DNA of 64,000 nt from Erodium maritimum (taxonomy: Eukaryota; Streptophyta; Magnoliopsida; Geraniales; Geraniaceae). A program made the translations under genes and the position numbers. Below are positions 22,331 to 34,800 of the stretch, in pieces. The stretch spans positions 42,278,557 through 42,342,556 of the forward strand of contig OY997594.1 in assembly GCA_963921825.1 (NCBI GenBank). The letters run 5' to 3'. The notes below the pieces were generated by a model. That model ran no database searches, was not told the DNA's origin, and saw only the letters and a program-made list of their open reading frames with translations. Position 1 is the first letter of the stretch; every line of letters starts with the position of its first letter.

Positions 22331-22494
22331 CGCTCGCGCATGCCTGTTTCCCAAAATCGTTTCAGACTCGATTTTTTTTACTCCTTTTTAACCCCAAAAA
22401 TAGTCTTAAGCGTCACACACGCTCGATCACCAAATTACCACACATGTACAACAATTCACAGACAAAATCAAGTCACCCAACCTCAATCACAAGC

Positions 22495-22640
22495 CGACAA
22501 GGCCAACCCAAAATCAAAACACGCCCACCGGGCAAACCAATTTCAAAACACGCCCATCGGGCCAACAAATTTAAACACACGCCCACATGGCCAACCAATT
22601 TTAAAACACGCCCACCGGGCCAACAAATTTAAACACACGC
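22495..22640. repeat. ~32-bp leader repeats cgcccaccgggccaacca
   Basis: Four to five units separated by aatttaaacaca-like spacers. The array is cut by the solo LTR and resumes at 25944 (cacgcccatagggccaacca). It matches the array at 16105-16210. Confidence 0.8.
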
Positions 22641-25600
22641 TGTAATAACCACTCCCGGTCAACGCTAGTCAAACCTGCGAAAAACAGGAAAATTTAAAAT
22701 TTTTAAGACAGACACTTAATTGGACCTAGAATTGGCCCCGAGGGTCATACCGGACTTAAGTTGACCCCGATATCGACCAAAGTGAGTTCCGGGGGACACA
22801 GGGAAACTTTCTGATCAATTTGGGAAATGTTGACTTTTCGCTGGAAAAGTCAACCGAGCGACGTTTTGGTCCATTCGAGGACCGTTTTGGATCCAAAAAT
22901 CTTAGCCGTCGTCGCAGCGGTCTTAGTTGAGCCATTTCCTAGTTGCCCGTGAAGTTTCGTAATTTCTTGGAAAAAGTGCCCGTTCGGGGCCCGAAACGTC
23001 CGAATTTCGCGAATCTGATTGGAAAATATCTAGAAGATATTTTTCAAAAAGGTGTGGGACCCACTTGACCACATGTCAACTATGTGGTGGTGTTAGGTTT
23101 TTGGACAAGACAAGAGAAGACTTCAATAGTGTTAGTTTATAATTAAGTATTATTTTGTTACTTTTTAAAACAAAACAAAAGGGAAGGCAATTGTGAAGTA
23201 CACGACCATTTCAGAAAAGGAGAGTTGTGTAGAGAGAGAAAGTGGAGAGAAGAAAGAGAAGGAGGAAAAGGAAAAAGAAAGGACAAAGTTTAGAATTTTG
23301 TGATTTCCCGACAATCCGACCGACGGATCGTCTCAACGGTTGAAGAATCGAGCTCACCCCGTCATTCTTTACGGTAAGCACCTAACCGATTTTTGTTTTG
23401 GTACGTTTGAAATTTAGGGTTTGAGTTTAAACGGTTTGATTATGGTTGAGTTTTGGTTAGAATTGGTTTAAAGATGAATGGTTGAGGTTTGGGGTTCGTT
23501 AGGAACGTTTTGGGGCGAAAAGGAAATTTTCCTAATTGTGGCCGGGTGGGGCCCACATGCCCGAGTATCGGGTTTTCGTGTTCGGGTGGTTTAGGACGAT
23601 CCCCAAGTAGTTAATCCACACCCGGATCGAAATTTGGAATTAAATTGTGAAAGTTGTAATTGACGGATTTAGAAACTTTAAACGCTAATTAAATGACTCG
23701 GAAGTTGGAATTCGATTCCGTCGAGTGCCTAGGAACCCTTGAATTATTCTAAGACCGTAGAAACGAAAACGGGAATTTTCGGATCCCCGGAAGGGCGTTT
23801 TCAAAACCCGGGCAGATTCGCCATGTCGGGCGAAACGGGCCTTTCCGGGTCCATTATCGACAATGTCGAGTAATTTGGAAGTTTGGGAGTGATCGACATT
23901 GTCGGGGTTGCATTTGGGCGTTTAATACTTTAAATTCGGGTTTCGCCTGCTTACTTAAAAAGTGTGTTAATTGTAATAATTGTAGACCGTATCGCCTACC
24001 GTGGAAAGAGGAGGCTAAGCGGGAAATTTGGAGCATTGCTGGAGAGCGAGCATTGGTTGTGACACGCTTCACGAGATAGGGAAAAGTAGCCGGATCTCGG
24101 CCCTGACTAGAGAAAGTTAACAGTAGAATTGCATGTGACACCGGGGTGTCGTGGGTTAAGTAGGTTTATCGAATATTAGAAAGGCATGATACGGGAACGT
24201 AGCGAATATTGGAAATGCATGTGACACTTAGTAGTGTCGTAGGAGCAGAGAACTTAGCGTTATTAGAATTACTGGAGGCATATGACCATGCCCGGAGGTT
24301 GTTTGTGAAACTGTTGATATCAGGACTGTTGGAGGCATTGGTTATGCCGGAGGTTGATTATGTATTTTGTGTCTTGGGTGGCCATGAGAGCCCGTGTTTT
24401 ACTGTTGTGTCTTGGGTGGCCATGAGAGCCCGTGTTTTACTGTTGTGTCTGGGTGGCCATGAGTGCCCGTGGGGGTTGATTGAACCCGTGTCTTTACTGT
24501 TGGTGTGTCTTGGGTGGCCGTGAGTGCCGTGGGGTTGTTGAGCCCGTGAGTTACTGTTGGTGTGTCTTGGGTGGCCGTGAGTGCCGTGGGGTTGTTGAGC
24601 CCGTGAGTTACTGTTGGTGTGTCTTGGGTGGCCGTGAGTGCCGTGGGGTTGTTGAGCCCGTGAGTTACTGTTGGAGTGTCTTGGGTGGCCATGAGTGTCG
24701 TGGGGTCGTTGAGCCCGTGAGTTACTGTTGGTGTGTCTTGGGTGGCCGTGAGTGCCCGTGGGGTTGTTGAGCCCGTGAGTTATGGTTGGTGTGTCTTGGG
24801 AGGCCGTGAGTGCCCGTGGGGTTGTTGAGCCCATGAGTTATGGTTGGTGTGTCTTGGGAGGCCGTGAGTGCCCGTGGGGTTGTTGAATCCGTGTTTTACT
24901 GTTGGTGTCTTGGGTGGCCATGAGTGCCTGTGGAGTGTTGAACCTGTGTTGTTGCTGCTTGTTGAACTTTGCTTGTGATTGTGATTGTGCTTGCCCGAGA
25001 TTAGTGACCCGACTGTGTGTCAGGAAGTGGTGTGGAATTTGGCTGGCTTACCTGACAGGGATCGGTAAGTTGCGAGCGTTCTTTGGCTGGCCTGACCGAG
25101 TTCGAGTCTCGGGAGGTTGCGAGCGTTCTTTGGCTGGCTTGACCGAGTTCGAGTCTCGGGAAGTTGCGAGCGTTCTTTGGCTAGCCTGACCGAGTTCGAG
25201 TCTCGGGAGGTTGTGAGCGTTTTTAGGCGATGAGAGGGCAGCTCCCCTGCCGACTAGCTATCGGAAAAGCAGCGCTGTATATATCGCCAACAGGTTGACC
25301 GCCTGGAGCCTGACAGGGATCGGCAAAGCGCGTGGGGCAGGCTCGAGCCCAGCCGGTTAGCAACCGACACTGAGCAGCTGACAGGAGTGCGATCCTTTGT
25401 GATCTTGTTTGGTGTGCGATCCTTTGTGATCTTGGGTGTTGCGTGGTGGTCTGTTGTGTCTTTGGAGGAGGTTGTCGATCGTTGTGTCGGGTCTACATTA
25501 TGTGTCCGAGTGTTGAGTCGGCTGAGGAAAGTATCAGTGTGTGGGTGTCGGTCGGGTTACTTGAGTTGGGGATGGTGTTCCCGGTGTTGAGTTGGTTGTT

Positions 25601-25943
25601 GGTGTTACCAGCATTGTATGCTAATTATGCCGTAGTCAGTCTGTTATCCGTGGTGGTGAGCGAACGCTCACCCCTAGCTGATTTTCCTACAGGTACCGGT
25701 TGCAGGTTGGACTAGGTGAGCTTCCGAAGCTTGAAGAGCTGGGAGCGGGATTCTGGGTTTATTTTGAGTCTAGCGACGGATACCACACTTTTGTCCACTT
25801 GTTGGGACGTGTTTTAAGTTGTAAATATCATTTTGTTGAACAAACGGTGATCTTAAAGTGATTTAATGTAAAAGATTTCAAAATATTTTATCGTTTTAAA
25901 AGTTCACGTCCTGAGTTCGGTTTACTGAAATTGGGGCGTGACA
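22641..25943 (+). mobile_element. Solo LTR of the 3.4-kb family, plus orientation
   Basis: 3,303 bp starting TGTAATAACCACTCCCGG and ending GGGGCGTGACA, flanked by the perfect 5-bp duplication CACGC (22636-22640 and 25944-25948). No internal region or partner LTR is present, so it is the product of intra-element LTR recombination. It contains a 57-bp minisatellite (24366-24925), 46-48-bp ggctggcctgaccgagttcg repeats (25060-25215) and the palindrome (25655-25672). Confidence 0.9.
24366..24925. repeat. 57-bp minisatellite in the solo LTR
   Basis: Seven or more units share cores gtgtcttgggtggcc and gttgttgagcccgtgagtta, the reverse complement of the ggccacccaagacacaccaa units in sister LTRs. Open frames here are a product of the repeat, not genes. 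Confidence 0.85.
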
Positions 25944-26324
25944 CACGCCCATAGGGCCAACCAATTTTAAAAACTTTTCTCCCTTTCATCATAAAATCTT
26001 AGTTATTTTGACATCACGTAGTTACAACCCGGTCCAGGCGTCCCCGAACTAAATTGTACCCACTTGATATCAGCACTGTCACGTTCGACTACATGAGCGC
26101 TCCTGAGTCGAGACGCGACAGCTTAAAAACGTTTCATGCAACAACACACAATTATTATGCCAGTAACAACAATACTGCGCATACACACAACAACAACAAC
26201 CAGGAGTCATGTCACTACGGGTCTACACACGGGTTCCGACTTGCGTAGCCAACACACGACGGGACTTTTAATGACTCAACTCTCCCCACCTAATTGACGT
26301 ACAGTCCGAAGTGTGAAACCTCGA

Positions 26325-26336
26325 GCTCTGATACCA
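26325..26336 (-). promoter_or_regulatory. Primer-binding site of the truncated second element
   Basis: TGGTATCAGAGC on the minus strand, three bases from the LTR terminus at 26340, exactly as in the gag-only element. Confidence 0.9.
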
Positions 26337-26339
26337 AGC

Positions 26340-29286
26340 TGTCACGCCCCGAATTCGATAGAACCGAACCGGAATGCGAACGGTGAAACAATAAAACAGT
26401 TTTCAAACATTTGAATAAACCGCTTAAAATTACCACTTTGAGTTAAACAAAATAATATTTTACAACTGAAAACGCGTCCAAAACAAGCGGAAAAAAAAAC
26501 AAAGCGTACGTCGCTAAACTCCCAAAAACCCGGACTCCTGCTCCCAGCTCTTCAAGCTTCGAGAGTTCCCCTAGTCCGTCTCGCGACCAGTACCTGTAGG
26601 AAAAACAGCTAGGGGTGAGCGTTCGCTCACCACCACGGATACCAGACTGACTACGGCATACTAGCAGAAAATGCTGGAAACACCAACAACAAACCAAACA
26701 CCGGGGACTACTATCCCCAAACTCAAGTAACCCAACTGTCACACGAAAACTGTTACTTTCCCCGACCAACTCAAACCCGGACGCATAATGTAGACCCGAC
26801 ACAGCGGTTACGACCCCCACCAAAGACACAAAAGATAACCATGCAACACCCAAGATCACAAAGGATCGCACACAACAATCAAGATCACAAAGGATCGCAC
26901 TCCAGCTACTCAGTGCCGGTTGCTAACCGGATGGGCTTGAGCCTGCCCCACGCAACTTTCCCCGAACGCAGTCGGGCCAGGCGGTCGACCTGTTAGCGAT
27001 ATATACAATGATACTTTTCCGATAGCTAGTCGAAAGGGGAGCCTCCCTTCATCGCCGAAGAAATGCACAACTTTACCGATGGTTAGTCGGAAGGCTAGCC
27101 AACCCCCACGCGCGCGACCATAGTACCCCTTTATCGCAGAAGAATGCACAACTTTACCGATGGTTAGTCGGAAGGCTAGCCAACCCCCACGCGCGCGACC
27201 ACAGGACCCCTTTATTGTCAGGCGGGCCCCCAACCTCCATGCAATCACAGTCACAACCAAAAGGCACACAATACCCCACAAAGGAAAGGAAAAGAATACG
27301 ACAACACGACTAACTACCACTCGACACGTCAGTCAACCAAATACGGGCTCAACTCTCCACGGGCACTCATGGCCACCCACGACACACCAACAGTAATATA
27401 CGGGTTCAACACCCCAACGGCATTCGTGGCCACCCACGACACACCAACAGTAATATACGGGTTCAACACCCCAACAACACTCATGGCCACCCACGACACA
27501 CCAACAGTAATATACGGGTTCAACACCCCAACGACACTCATGGCCACCCACGACACACCAACAATAATATACGGGTTCAACACCCCAACGACACTCATGG
27601 CCACCCACAAACACAAACAATTCAATCAACCTCCGGGCACAACCAAATGCCACCAGTATTTCCATTGTTCGATAAGTTCACTTATCCTACGACACTACTA
27701 AGTGTCACATGCATTTCTATTGTTCGATACGTTCACGTATCATACGACACCACTAAGTGTCGCCTGCATTTCTAGTGTTCGATAAACTTACTCATCCTAC
27801 GACACCACTAGGTGTCACATGCATTTCTACTGTTAACTTTCCCTAGTCAAGGCCGAGATCCGGCTACTTTTCACTACCTCGTAACGCTTTCCCAAAAGTC
27901 CACTCCCAAGCTCCGGCGTGCTCCAGAATTACCCGCTTAGCCTCCTCTTTCCACGGTCGGCGACACGATCTACAATGATTACAATTAACACACTTTTTAA
28001 ATAAGCAGGCGAAACCTGAATTTAATGAACTTAACGCTCGAACGCAACCCCGACAATGCCGATCACTCTCAAACTTCCCAATTACTCGACATTGTCAATA
28101 ATGGGCCCGGAAAGGCCCGATTCGCCCGGCTCGGCGAATCTGCCTGGGATTGGAAAACGCCCTTCCGGGGCTCCGAAAATTCCCGTTTTTGTTTCTACGA
28201 TCTTAGAATAATTCAAGGGTTCCAATGCAATCGACGGAATCAATTTCCGACTTCCGAGCGATTTAATTCGTGTTTAAAGTTTCTAAACCCGAAATTTCCA
28301 ATTTCCACAATTTAATCCCATAATTCGTTCCGGGTGTGAATTATCGACTCGGGGATCGTCCAAACCACCCGAACACGAAAAACCCGAGGCCCGGGCAAGT
28401 GTGCCCCACACGGCCACAATGAGAAAATTTCCTTTTCGCCCCAAAACGTTACTAACGAACCCCAAACCTCAACCATTCATCTTTAAACCAATTCTAACCA
28501 AAACCCAACCATATTTGACTCGTTTAAACTCAAACCCTAATTTCAAACGTACCAAAACGTGAAAAGAATGGGTTCTCACCGTAGGGAATGACGACAAGAA
28601 CTCGATTCTACAACCGTTGAGACGATCCGTCGGTCGGATTGTCGGGAAATCACCAAAAACCCTCACTTTTCCCTTTCCTTTCCTCCTTCTCTCTTCTTTT
28701 CTCTCTTCTTCTCTCCTTTCTTGTCTTGGCCGAGACCTCATCTTGTTTTCCCTTTTATTTTGTTCAAAAACTAACACCAACCCTCTTATTTACAAACTAC
28801 CCCTCATCTCTTCCCTTTGTTTTGTTCAAAAATACCTACCACCACCACTTGTGTGACAAGTGGCAAGTGGGTCCCACCTTTTAAAGAAAATATCTTTGTA
28901 GATATTTTTCTGTCAGATCGCGAAATTCGGCCGTCTCGGGCCCCGAACGGGCCCATTTTCCAAGAAATTACGAAACTTCACGGGCTACAAGGAAACGGCT
29001 CAACTAAGACCGCTGTAAAGACGGCTAAGCTTTTTGGATCCAAAACGGACCTCTAACGGACCAAAACGTTGCTTGGTTGACTTTTCCGGCAAAAAGTCAA
29101 CCTTCCTAAATTGGTCAAAAAGTTGCCTTGAGTCCCCCAAACTCACTTTGGTCGATATCGAGGTCAACTTAATTCCGATATGACCCTCGGGGTCAAATTT
29201 AGGTTCATTTAAGTGTCTGTCCCAAAATTTTAAATTTTCCTGTTTTTCGTCGATTTGACTGGCGTTGACCGGGAGTGGTTCTTACA
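26340..29286 (-). repeat. 5' LTR of the truncated second element
   Basis: 2,947 bp, sense strand starting TGTAAGAACCACTCCCGG and ending GGGGCGTGACA. It holds the palindrome at 26614-26631, a repeat of a 105-bp-class unit at 27050-27210 (ttaccgatggttagtcggaa twice) and a 57-bp minisatellite at 27340-27610. Shorter than the other family LTRs, mainly by fewer repeats. Confidence 0.87.
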
Positions 29287-29514
29287 ATACTCATATTTTT
29301 GTTCAAATTGTTGTCCTCCTAATTTTCCTATAGAAGGTGGTCATTTAGCCTTAAGCATCGAGACACAATTCTTGATGAGAGGCCCATACTATTTTATCGG
29401 TTATAAGGGTTTTATCCTACTTATATTTTATGCTTGACATTATTTAATAAGATCCACTAGTCGGAAAAAAATTGGTTTGCACGATTCACAATATATTTTG
29501 TACAATTAATATAC
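29287..29514. other. Short AT-rich spacer
   Basis: Between the LTR terminus and the left MULE terminal repeat. No feature recognised. Confidence 0.4.
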
Positions 29515-29772
29515 GGGTAAACTACAAATGCATACCCTGAAGTTGTCACGTTTAACCGATGATTACCCTAAAATTTCATGTTGTAACCCAGAACCCCTTT
29601 CGTTAGTCAGCCGTTACAAAAATGAGCACGTGTTGGTCATATGGCAGGGAATATTTTTACAAATGGCCAGAATGCCCTCAGCTCGTCTTGTTCATTGGTG
29701 AGTCGTGTTCAAACGTTCTTGTGAGAGATTGACAGTTCTGAAGGAAGTAGAGAAACAACAGGAAGGGGTGAG

Positions 29773-30453
29773 ATGGAGGATGATGTGTGGCGGTGTTGTT
29801 GTGGTCTCGCAGCTCCCATTCGAACCTCAAGTATGAGCGAAAATCCTGGGAGGAGATTCGCTGGATGTGCACGGTACAAGGTAAGTGTTGAAATGGTGCC
29901 CTAATTTCGAATTTCTAGGGTTTGTGAAATTGAAGGCTGTGGTTAAGGTTTAGTTTGAAATGGTTAAGGGTTTTGTCAAATGTCCCTTTCATTTGAGTTT
30001 CAGATTTAGTTGTCCCTGTTAAGAAATCGAATTTGCAGAGTTGCACAGTTTCGGATTTGCATGAATTCGTATTTCTAGGGTTTCTGAAATAGAAGGCTTT
30101 GGTTAAGGTTTTGTTTAAAATCGATTTTGCAGAGTTCAAGGAAATGTAGTTTCTTCAAGTAGATTGATGATCCTACTTGTGTTGCTGGGAAAAAGGTGCT
30201 GCCAGGGTTGTATTCAAGAATCAAAGCATTGGAGTGCACTATTCAGAGTGTGGATGAAGAAAATGTCAAGCTACATAAATCACTAGGTGAAATGGAGAGG
30301 AGAAATTCAAGTCTTGAAAAGGAGTTTGAAGTAGTCTTAACTGCAAAAGATGAAATGGAAGAGAAGAATTCAACAATAGAGAAGGAAATTAGTAAAAGGA
30401 ATGAATTGATTGAGTTGATGGAGCTGGAGAAAACTGTCTTGGAGAAGAAATAG
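29773..30453 (+). pseudogene. GRF-type zinc-finger protein inside the MULE, with a nonsense codon
   Basis: Exon 1 is 29773-29880 and begins MEDDVWRCCCGLAAPIRTSS with NPGRRFAGCARYK at its end. The intron 29881-30132 has a GTAAGT donor and a tttgcag acceptor. Exon 2 (30133-30453) continues in frame with SSRKCSFFK, then TAG at 30160-30162 where the family has Trp, then IDDPTCVAGKKVLPGLYSRI and a Glu/Lys-rich coiled coil of about 75 residues. The Cys pattern, the NPGRRF signature and the coiled-coil tail define the plant zf-GRF family, a small zinc ribbon that binds single-stranded nucleic acid. It converges on the transposase gene and sits next to the left TIR, so it is probably a second gene of the transposon. 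The one nonsense codon suggests recent loss, or readthrough is required. Confidence 0.7.
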
Positions 30454-30624
30454 AAAAAATTGTGGATGTTTGTGTTCATCACAATGTGTATTTTGTTGTG
30501 CATTTTCTCTAGTTCATTAGATGTGTAATAGAACAACTATGTGTATGTTTTTATTGAATGTACTTGATTTAACCAAAAAATTGTTGTTTAAATAAATGGT
30601 TGTTTTTCAAGTCTTAAAGATGTT

Positions 30625-30720
30625 CGTTTATTTGTAGTTGTAGTTGATGTTGGTGTACTTGTAGTTGTAGTTGATGTTGGTTTATTTGTAGTTGGCTTAT
30701 TTGTAGTTGATGTGCATTTA
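30625..30720. repeat. gtagttgtagttgatgttgg repeat
   Basis: Three imperfect units of about 35 bp downstream of the GRF gene. No known role. Confidence 0.6.
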
Positions 30721-30997
30721 GTTCATGTTGTGGTTGAAACTTTTACATAACTTGGCTGGAAATTTAGCAGAACCTGTGTTTACTATACACACATGAACCT
30801 GAAATGAAACTGAAATGTAAACATCCACTTAAACATTTCAAAATATCACTGAAATTACATTGTCAATCATACAAACCACCTAAACAACCTCAAATGAACC
30901 TGAAATTGTCATAAAATGAGTAAGTTTGTTGAAATGCACTTGCACACATAAAGAACCATAAAGGTTCCACCTACCAATACACAATGACACCCACAGT

Positions 30998-31511
30998 CAA
31001 TGTTGTAAAAATCCTCGCTTGGAGGCGCCTAGGCCCGCCTAGGCGCTGAAATGGGCTCTGCCGACCCGATTTATCCTCCTAGGTCGCTCTAGGCCGTTTG
31101 GGCGAAATATAACCGATTAATCCCCGATTAGGCCAATTAATCACCGCCTGGCTGATTAGTTGAGCGGGTCGGTCTGGCATCGGGTCGGATTTGTAGTTAA
31201 AAAAATAGTTTCTAACCTTCTACAATCCAAGTGAAACCATAAAATTATGTTGGTTGATAGTCATACTTATTGATATTCTTTTAAGAATTGTATGATACTT
31301 TTAGTTTAGTAGAATATTTATGTTTTTTTTAATATATTTAATGTTCAATATTATTAATATTTTTATATACAATAATATAAGTTTTGATAATATATAATAA
31401 AAATAATAAAATAATAATCCGATTAATTCTCGATTAATCCCCGATTAATCCCCGCCTAGCGCTTAGGGCCCCTTCCCGTCCGACTAACGCCTAACGTTTT
31501 TTACAACCTTG
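30998..31511. mobile_element. hAT-type MITE inside the MULE
   Basis: 514 bp with near-perfect terminal inverted repeats (CAATGTTGTAAAAA and, from the other end, CAAGGTTGTAAAAAA), flanked by the exact 8-bp duplication CCCACAGT (30990-30997 and 31512-31519). Subterminal gaggcgcctaggcccgccta and ccgattaatccccgatta repeats lie near both ends. It encodes nothing and is mobilised in trans. An 8-bp duplication and an outer CA are typical of hAT. Confidence 0.88.
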
Positions 31512-31885
31512 CCCACAGTGGCAACACATAGAATCTTTCTTACAAAAAAAGACATAAACTGTCATGTGGTGTTGCTGTAGCATTGGGGACCACAAAAATA
31601 CTCTAAATTGAAGACTAAGGGAGCCAAGTGGTAGAGGAAGCTGGCTGTGAGGTGCTCCCTCTTCCAGATCTCCCTGAAGCTCTTCCTCAACCTCTAGTAG
31701 CTCTCCCTGCAACTCTTCCTCTACATCTTGATGAGCTTGCAGTAGCAGGAGGTGGTTGTGAGGTTGATCCACCAACAAAAAACCTAACCTCTTGCATGAA
31801 TCTTGTTCGTCCAACTGCTCCCAATGAGGTGAAGGCTTGTTGTGGTATCAAATTTTGGGGCCAGATTTTGCATAATTCAAGGCAT

Positions 31886-34800
31886 TTAATATAAATTTTG
31901 TACCAAATTTACCTGACTGTTTTGTTGGGTGAGATTGAGTTCCTGTTGTGCTAGGCCAACTGATGGTGGAGGTTGTTCTGGTTCAGGGTTCGGAGCGCGC
32001 ATCCTTCCGAGAGCCTCTTGCCTTTTGGCTTCAATTTCCTCTTGGTTGTAGGTCTTCCTCTTTTTCTTCATTTTATTGACTACAATCTCTTGTCTTCTCT
32101 TATGAACCTCGACCTCCTTATCAGTACCCTGTTAAGTAAACATATACCAAGTTAGATTCTAGTTGATTAGAACACATAATAGGAAAATAACCTGAAAAAG
32201 TGATTATAACAATTGAAAATTTGAACCTTAGATTGGTCAGTAGTTGGGTTCTGTTGACTTGTACCCTGAAATAGATTACAAAAAATGATTACACAAATTG
32301 ATCACAAAAAATTGATTAACATAAATGATTAGTCAAATTGATTACCTTAGCTTGTGTCTGTCTGGCCCTTCTTTGTGTGGATGTTTGACCATGGTCCTTT
32401 GCAGAGCATGTCCTTTGGTTGTGACCTTTTTGTTTGCATTTAGAGCACGTAACAGTTGTGCTTTTCTTGGTAACTTTGTGACTGTTCTCAGCCTTCTCAC
32501 CAGTATTTTGCCTCCTCCTAGTCTTAGGCCTACCAGGGGATTTATGGACTATAGGTGGAGAAAATTTTGGGTACCCTAAATCTCTTGGCCAATTTTCCAT
32601 ACTAGGCACTAGTCTAATGAAAGATGAGTACACTAATTTAGAAGTGCTAACATGTTAGTATTTGTGTACATATTTATGAAGGTCATCCTTAATGAAACTA
32701 AACATGCACAAGTTAGGGACTTCAAATCAACTGTGAAAGACCTGGTGTTTTGTTTGACCTCAAAAACACCACCACCACTAGCTAGGATTGAACAAGACTT
32801 CCTACCATCCTCCTTTAACTTAGCTAGGTCTTTAGCAATTACTTTACAGATAACCCCATCGTACCCCTCATGTGAACTATGTCTCCTATAGAAAATCTCC
32901 ATTAACTGTTTTCTAATTTCCTCTAGGAGTTCATAGATAGGCATCTCCCTAGCATCAAAAATCCATTTGTTGAAGGACTCGGATAGGCTGTTTACCTGAA
33001 CATAACTACAGGCCCTAGTAGTGTAAAATTAACTTGCACTATCCACTAGGATCCTTCTCCTTCAGCCACTGATGGGCATCGTGATCTAGCAACTTCAGCT
33101 TCTCCATCCTCTCCTGATATTATGTAGGTGACGCTGCCTTGGCACATAGCCACACCGCTGATTTGAGTTCATCCCCTTTGAAGGTTGCCATGAAGTTGTC
33201 CACCAAATGTCGAACACAGAACCTGTGCTCGACACCTTGCATCCAATCTTTAAACTGTTCAACCAATCCCTGCATTCAAAGTCTGAAAATTGAAGTTATG
33301 GAAATGCTAGATGGATGGACAAAAATTGAAGCGTTAAATTGGAACTAGATTAAATTTTGTTTGTCAGAAATTATGACCCACCCACGCAGTTCATTTGATC
33401 CATAATCATCGAAGAATTTCTCCACGAACCACTGCCATGATGCTTTGTTCTCTTGTTCTACCACGACAAATGGTAGTGGTAGCATGCCCTTGTTCCCGTC
33501 CTAGCCAACGACACTGAGTAGCACACCCCCAAAATCTCCTTTTAGATGACAACCATCGATTCCTACGAGGGGTCTACACCCAGCTAAGAAGCCTCTCCTT
33601 TGAGCCTCATACTGTATATAAATCCTTCTAGAATGTGGCTTAGCATCTGGATCATTTCCCACATGAAGGTCTTCGATATCCACCTTTGTTGTGCTGTTCT
33701 CGTTTGTCTGGCGAACCTAAAACAGGGTGTGCCTATGTTAGAACATGAATGCAAAAGTTAGTTAATTGATACTTGAATTTAACAATTCCTTACCATTTGG
33801 CAGTATGTGTATAAATCTTCGTACTACTTCGCCTTGTCCCCACCCAGAATTTCCTTAACCCTCCAGATGGTCCTATATGATGTATGTATATGAAAAGACA
33901 CTTTAACTTCATTTAGGATCTTATTCTGCATCTCTTTACCCTTCATATTTGGGCTTGTCATCACATCACTCAAGAACCTGCAAACAGAAACTCACAACCA
34001 ATTAGTAGATAAACATAATAGAAAATAAACATTCAGTTCAACACAATTTAGTACATAAACTCACATTCTAGCTAGGTAATCAGTGGTGCACTGCCTGATC
34101 TTCTCTGATGACTCGCAGTTGTGCTTAAGCTTTCAATTCTTGATCTCCAGCACCACATTGTCCTTTTCAACGCTTGCGTAGCAATAGAAAGGGCAGTCAG
34201 ATCCAATGCATACAATATCAATCATCTTGGGCTCGTTCCTTGAGAAATTGTAGTTAAACCCATGCTGCACAGCATAAGCTTTCAAAACCAGCATGCACAC
34301 TTTGATGTTTGCAAATGTGGAATACAGACCTAATTCCACATTCTCCACGACTGAATCCTCGTCCCACATTTGTTGCCAGCCTCTATACCTTATAGGTTCA
34401 TGTTCTTCTTCCTCTTCCTCATCTGGATCAATGAATTCTTCAGGTACTTCTGCTCCTTCTCCTGTTTCTGCTCTAGGTCCTGCTTCTGCTCCAGGTCCAG
34501 TTTCACCTTCAACTCCATCTTCTGCGTCAGGTACTTCAAAATCCTCACCACCATGTAAGTGTATCTCCACAACTTGTTCCTCCATAACTGATTTCCCTTT
34601 CCTCACCCTCTCACCCTCCCTAGCCCTCTCAGCCTCCTCATTTCTTGCTTTCTCCATTAACTCTCTAAACCAATCTTCGTCTTCCTCACTTTCAGGTTGA
34701 GGGTCATTTACAGGTTCAGGGTCATTTAAAGGCTCGGGGTCACTTTCAGGTTGGGATTGAGGTTCTTCAGTTTCTGGATCATCATATTTTGATCAAAATG

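Larger units (their letters stand above)
21416..29286 (-). mobile_element. Truncated second element of the 3.4-kb-LTR family, with a nested solo LTR
   Basis: From right to left it has a 5' LTR (26340-29286), PBS (26325-26336) and leader (26324-25944 continuing 22640-21416). The leader is colinear with that of the gag-only element, including the hairpin module and the cgcccaccgggccaacca repeats. It breaks off at 21415, so gag and the 3' LTR are missing. A solo LTR in the opposite orientation (22641-25943) lies inside the leader. The remnant is visibly more diverged from the 10-20 kb element than that element's LTRs are from each other, so it is older. Confidence 0.82.

Noticed and set aside
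24358..24834. Long open frames of repeated THGHPRHTNSNSRAQ-type units
   Set aside because: The 57-bp minisatellite (a multiple of three) keeps all frames open. The same is true at 27329-27701 and 63120-63672.
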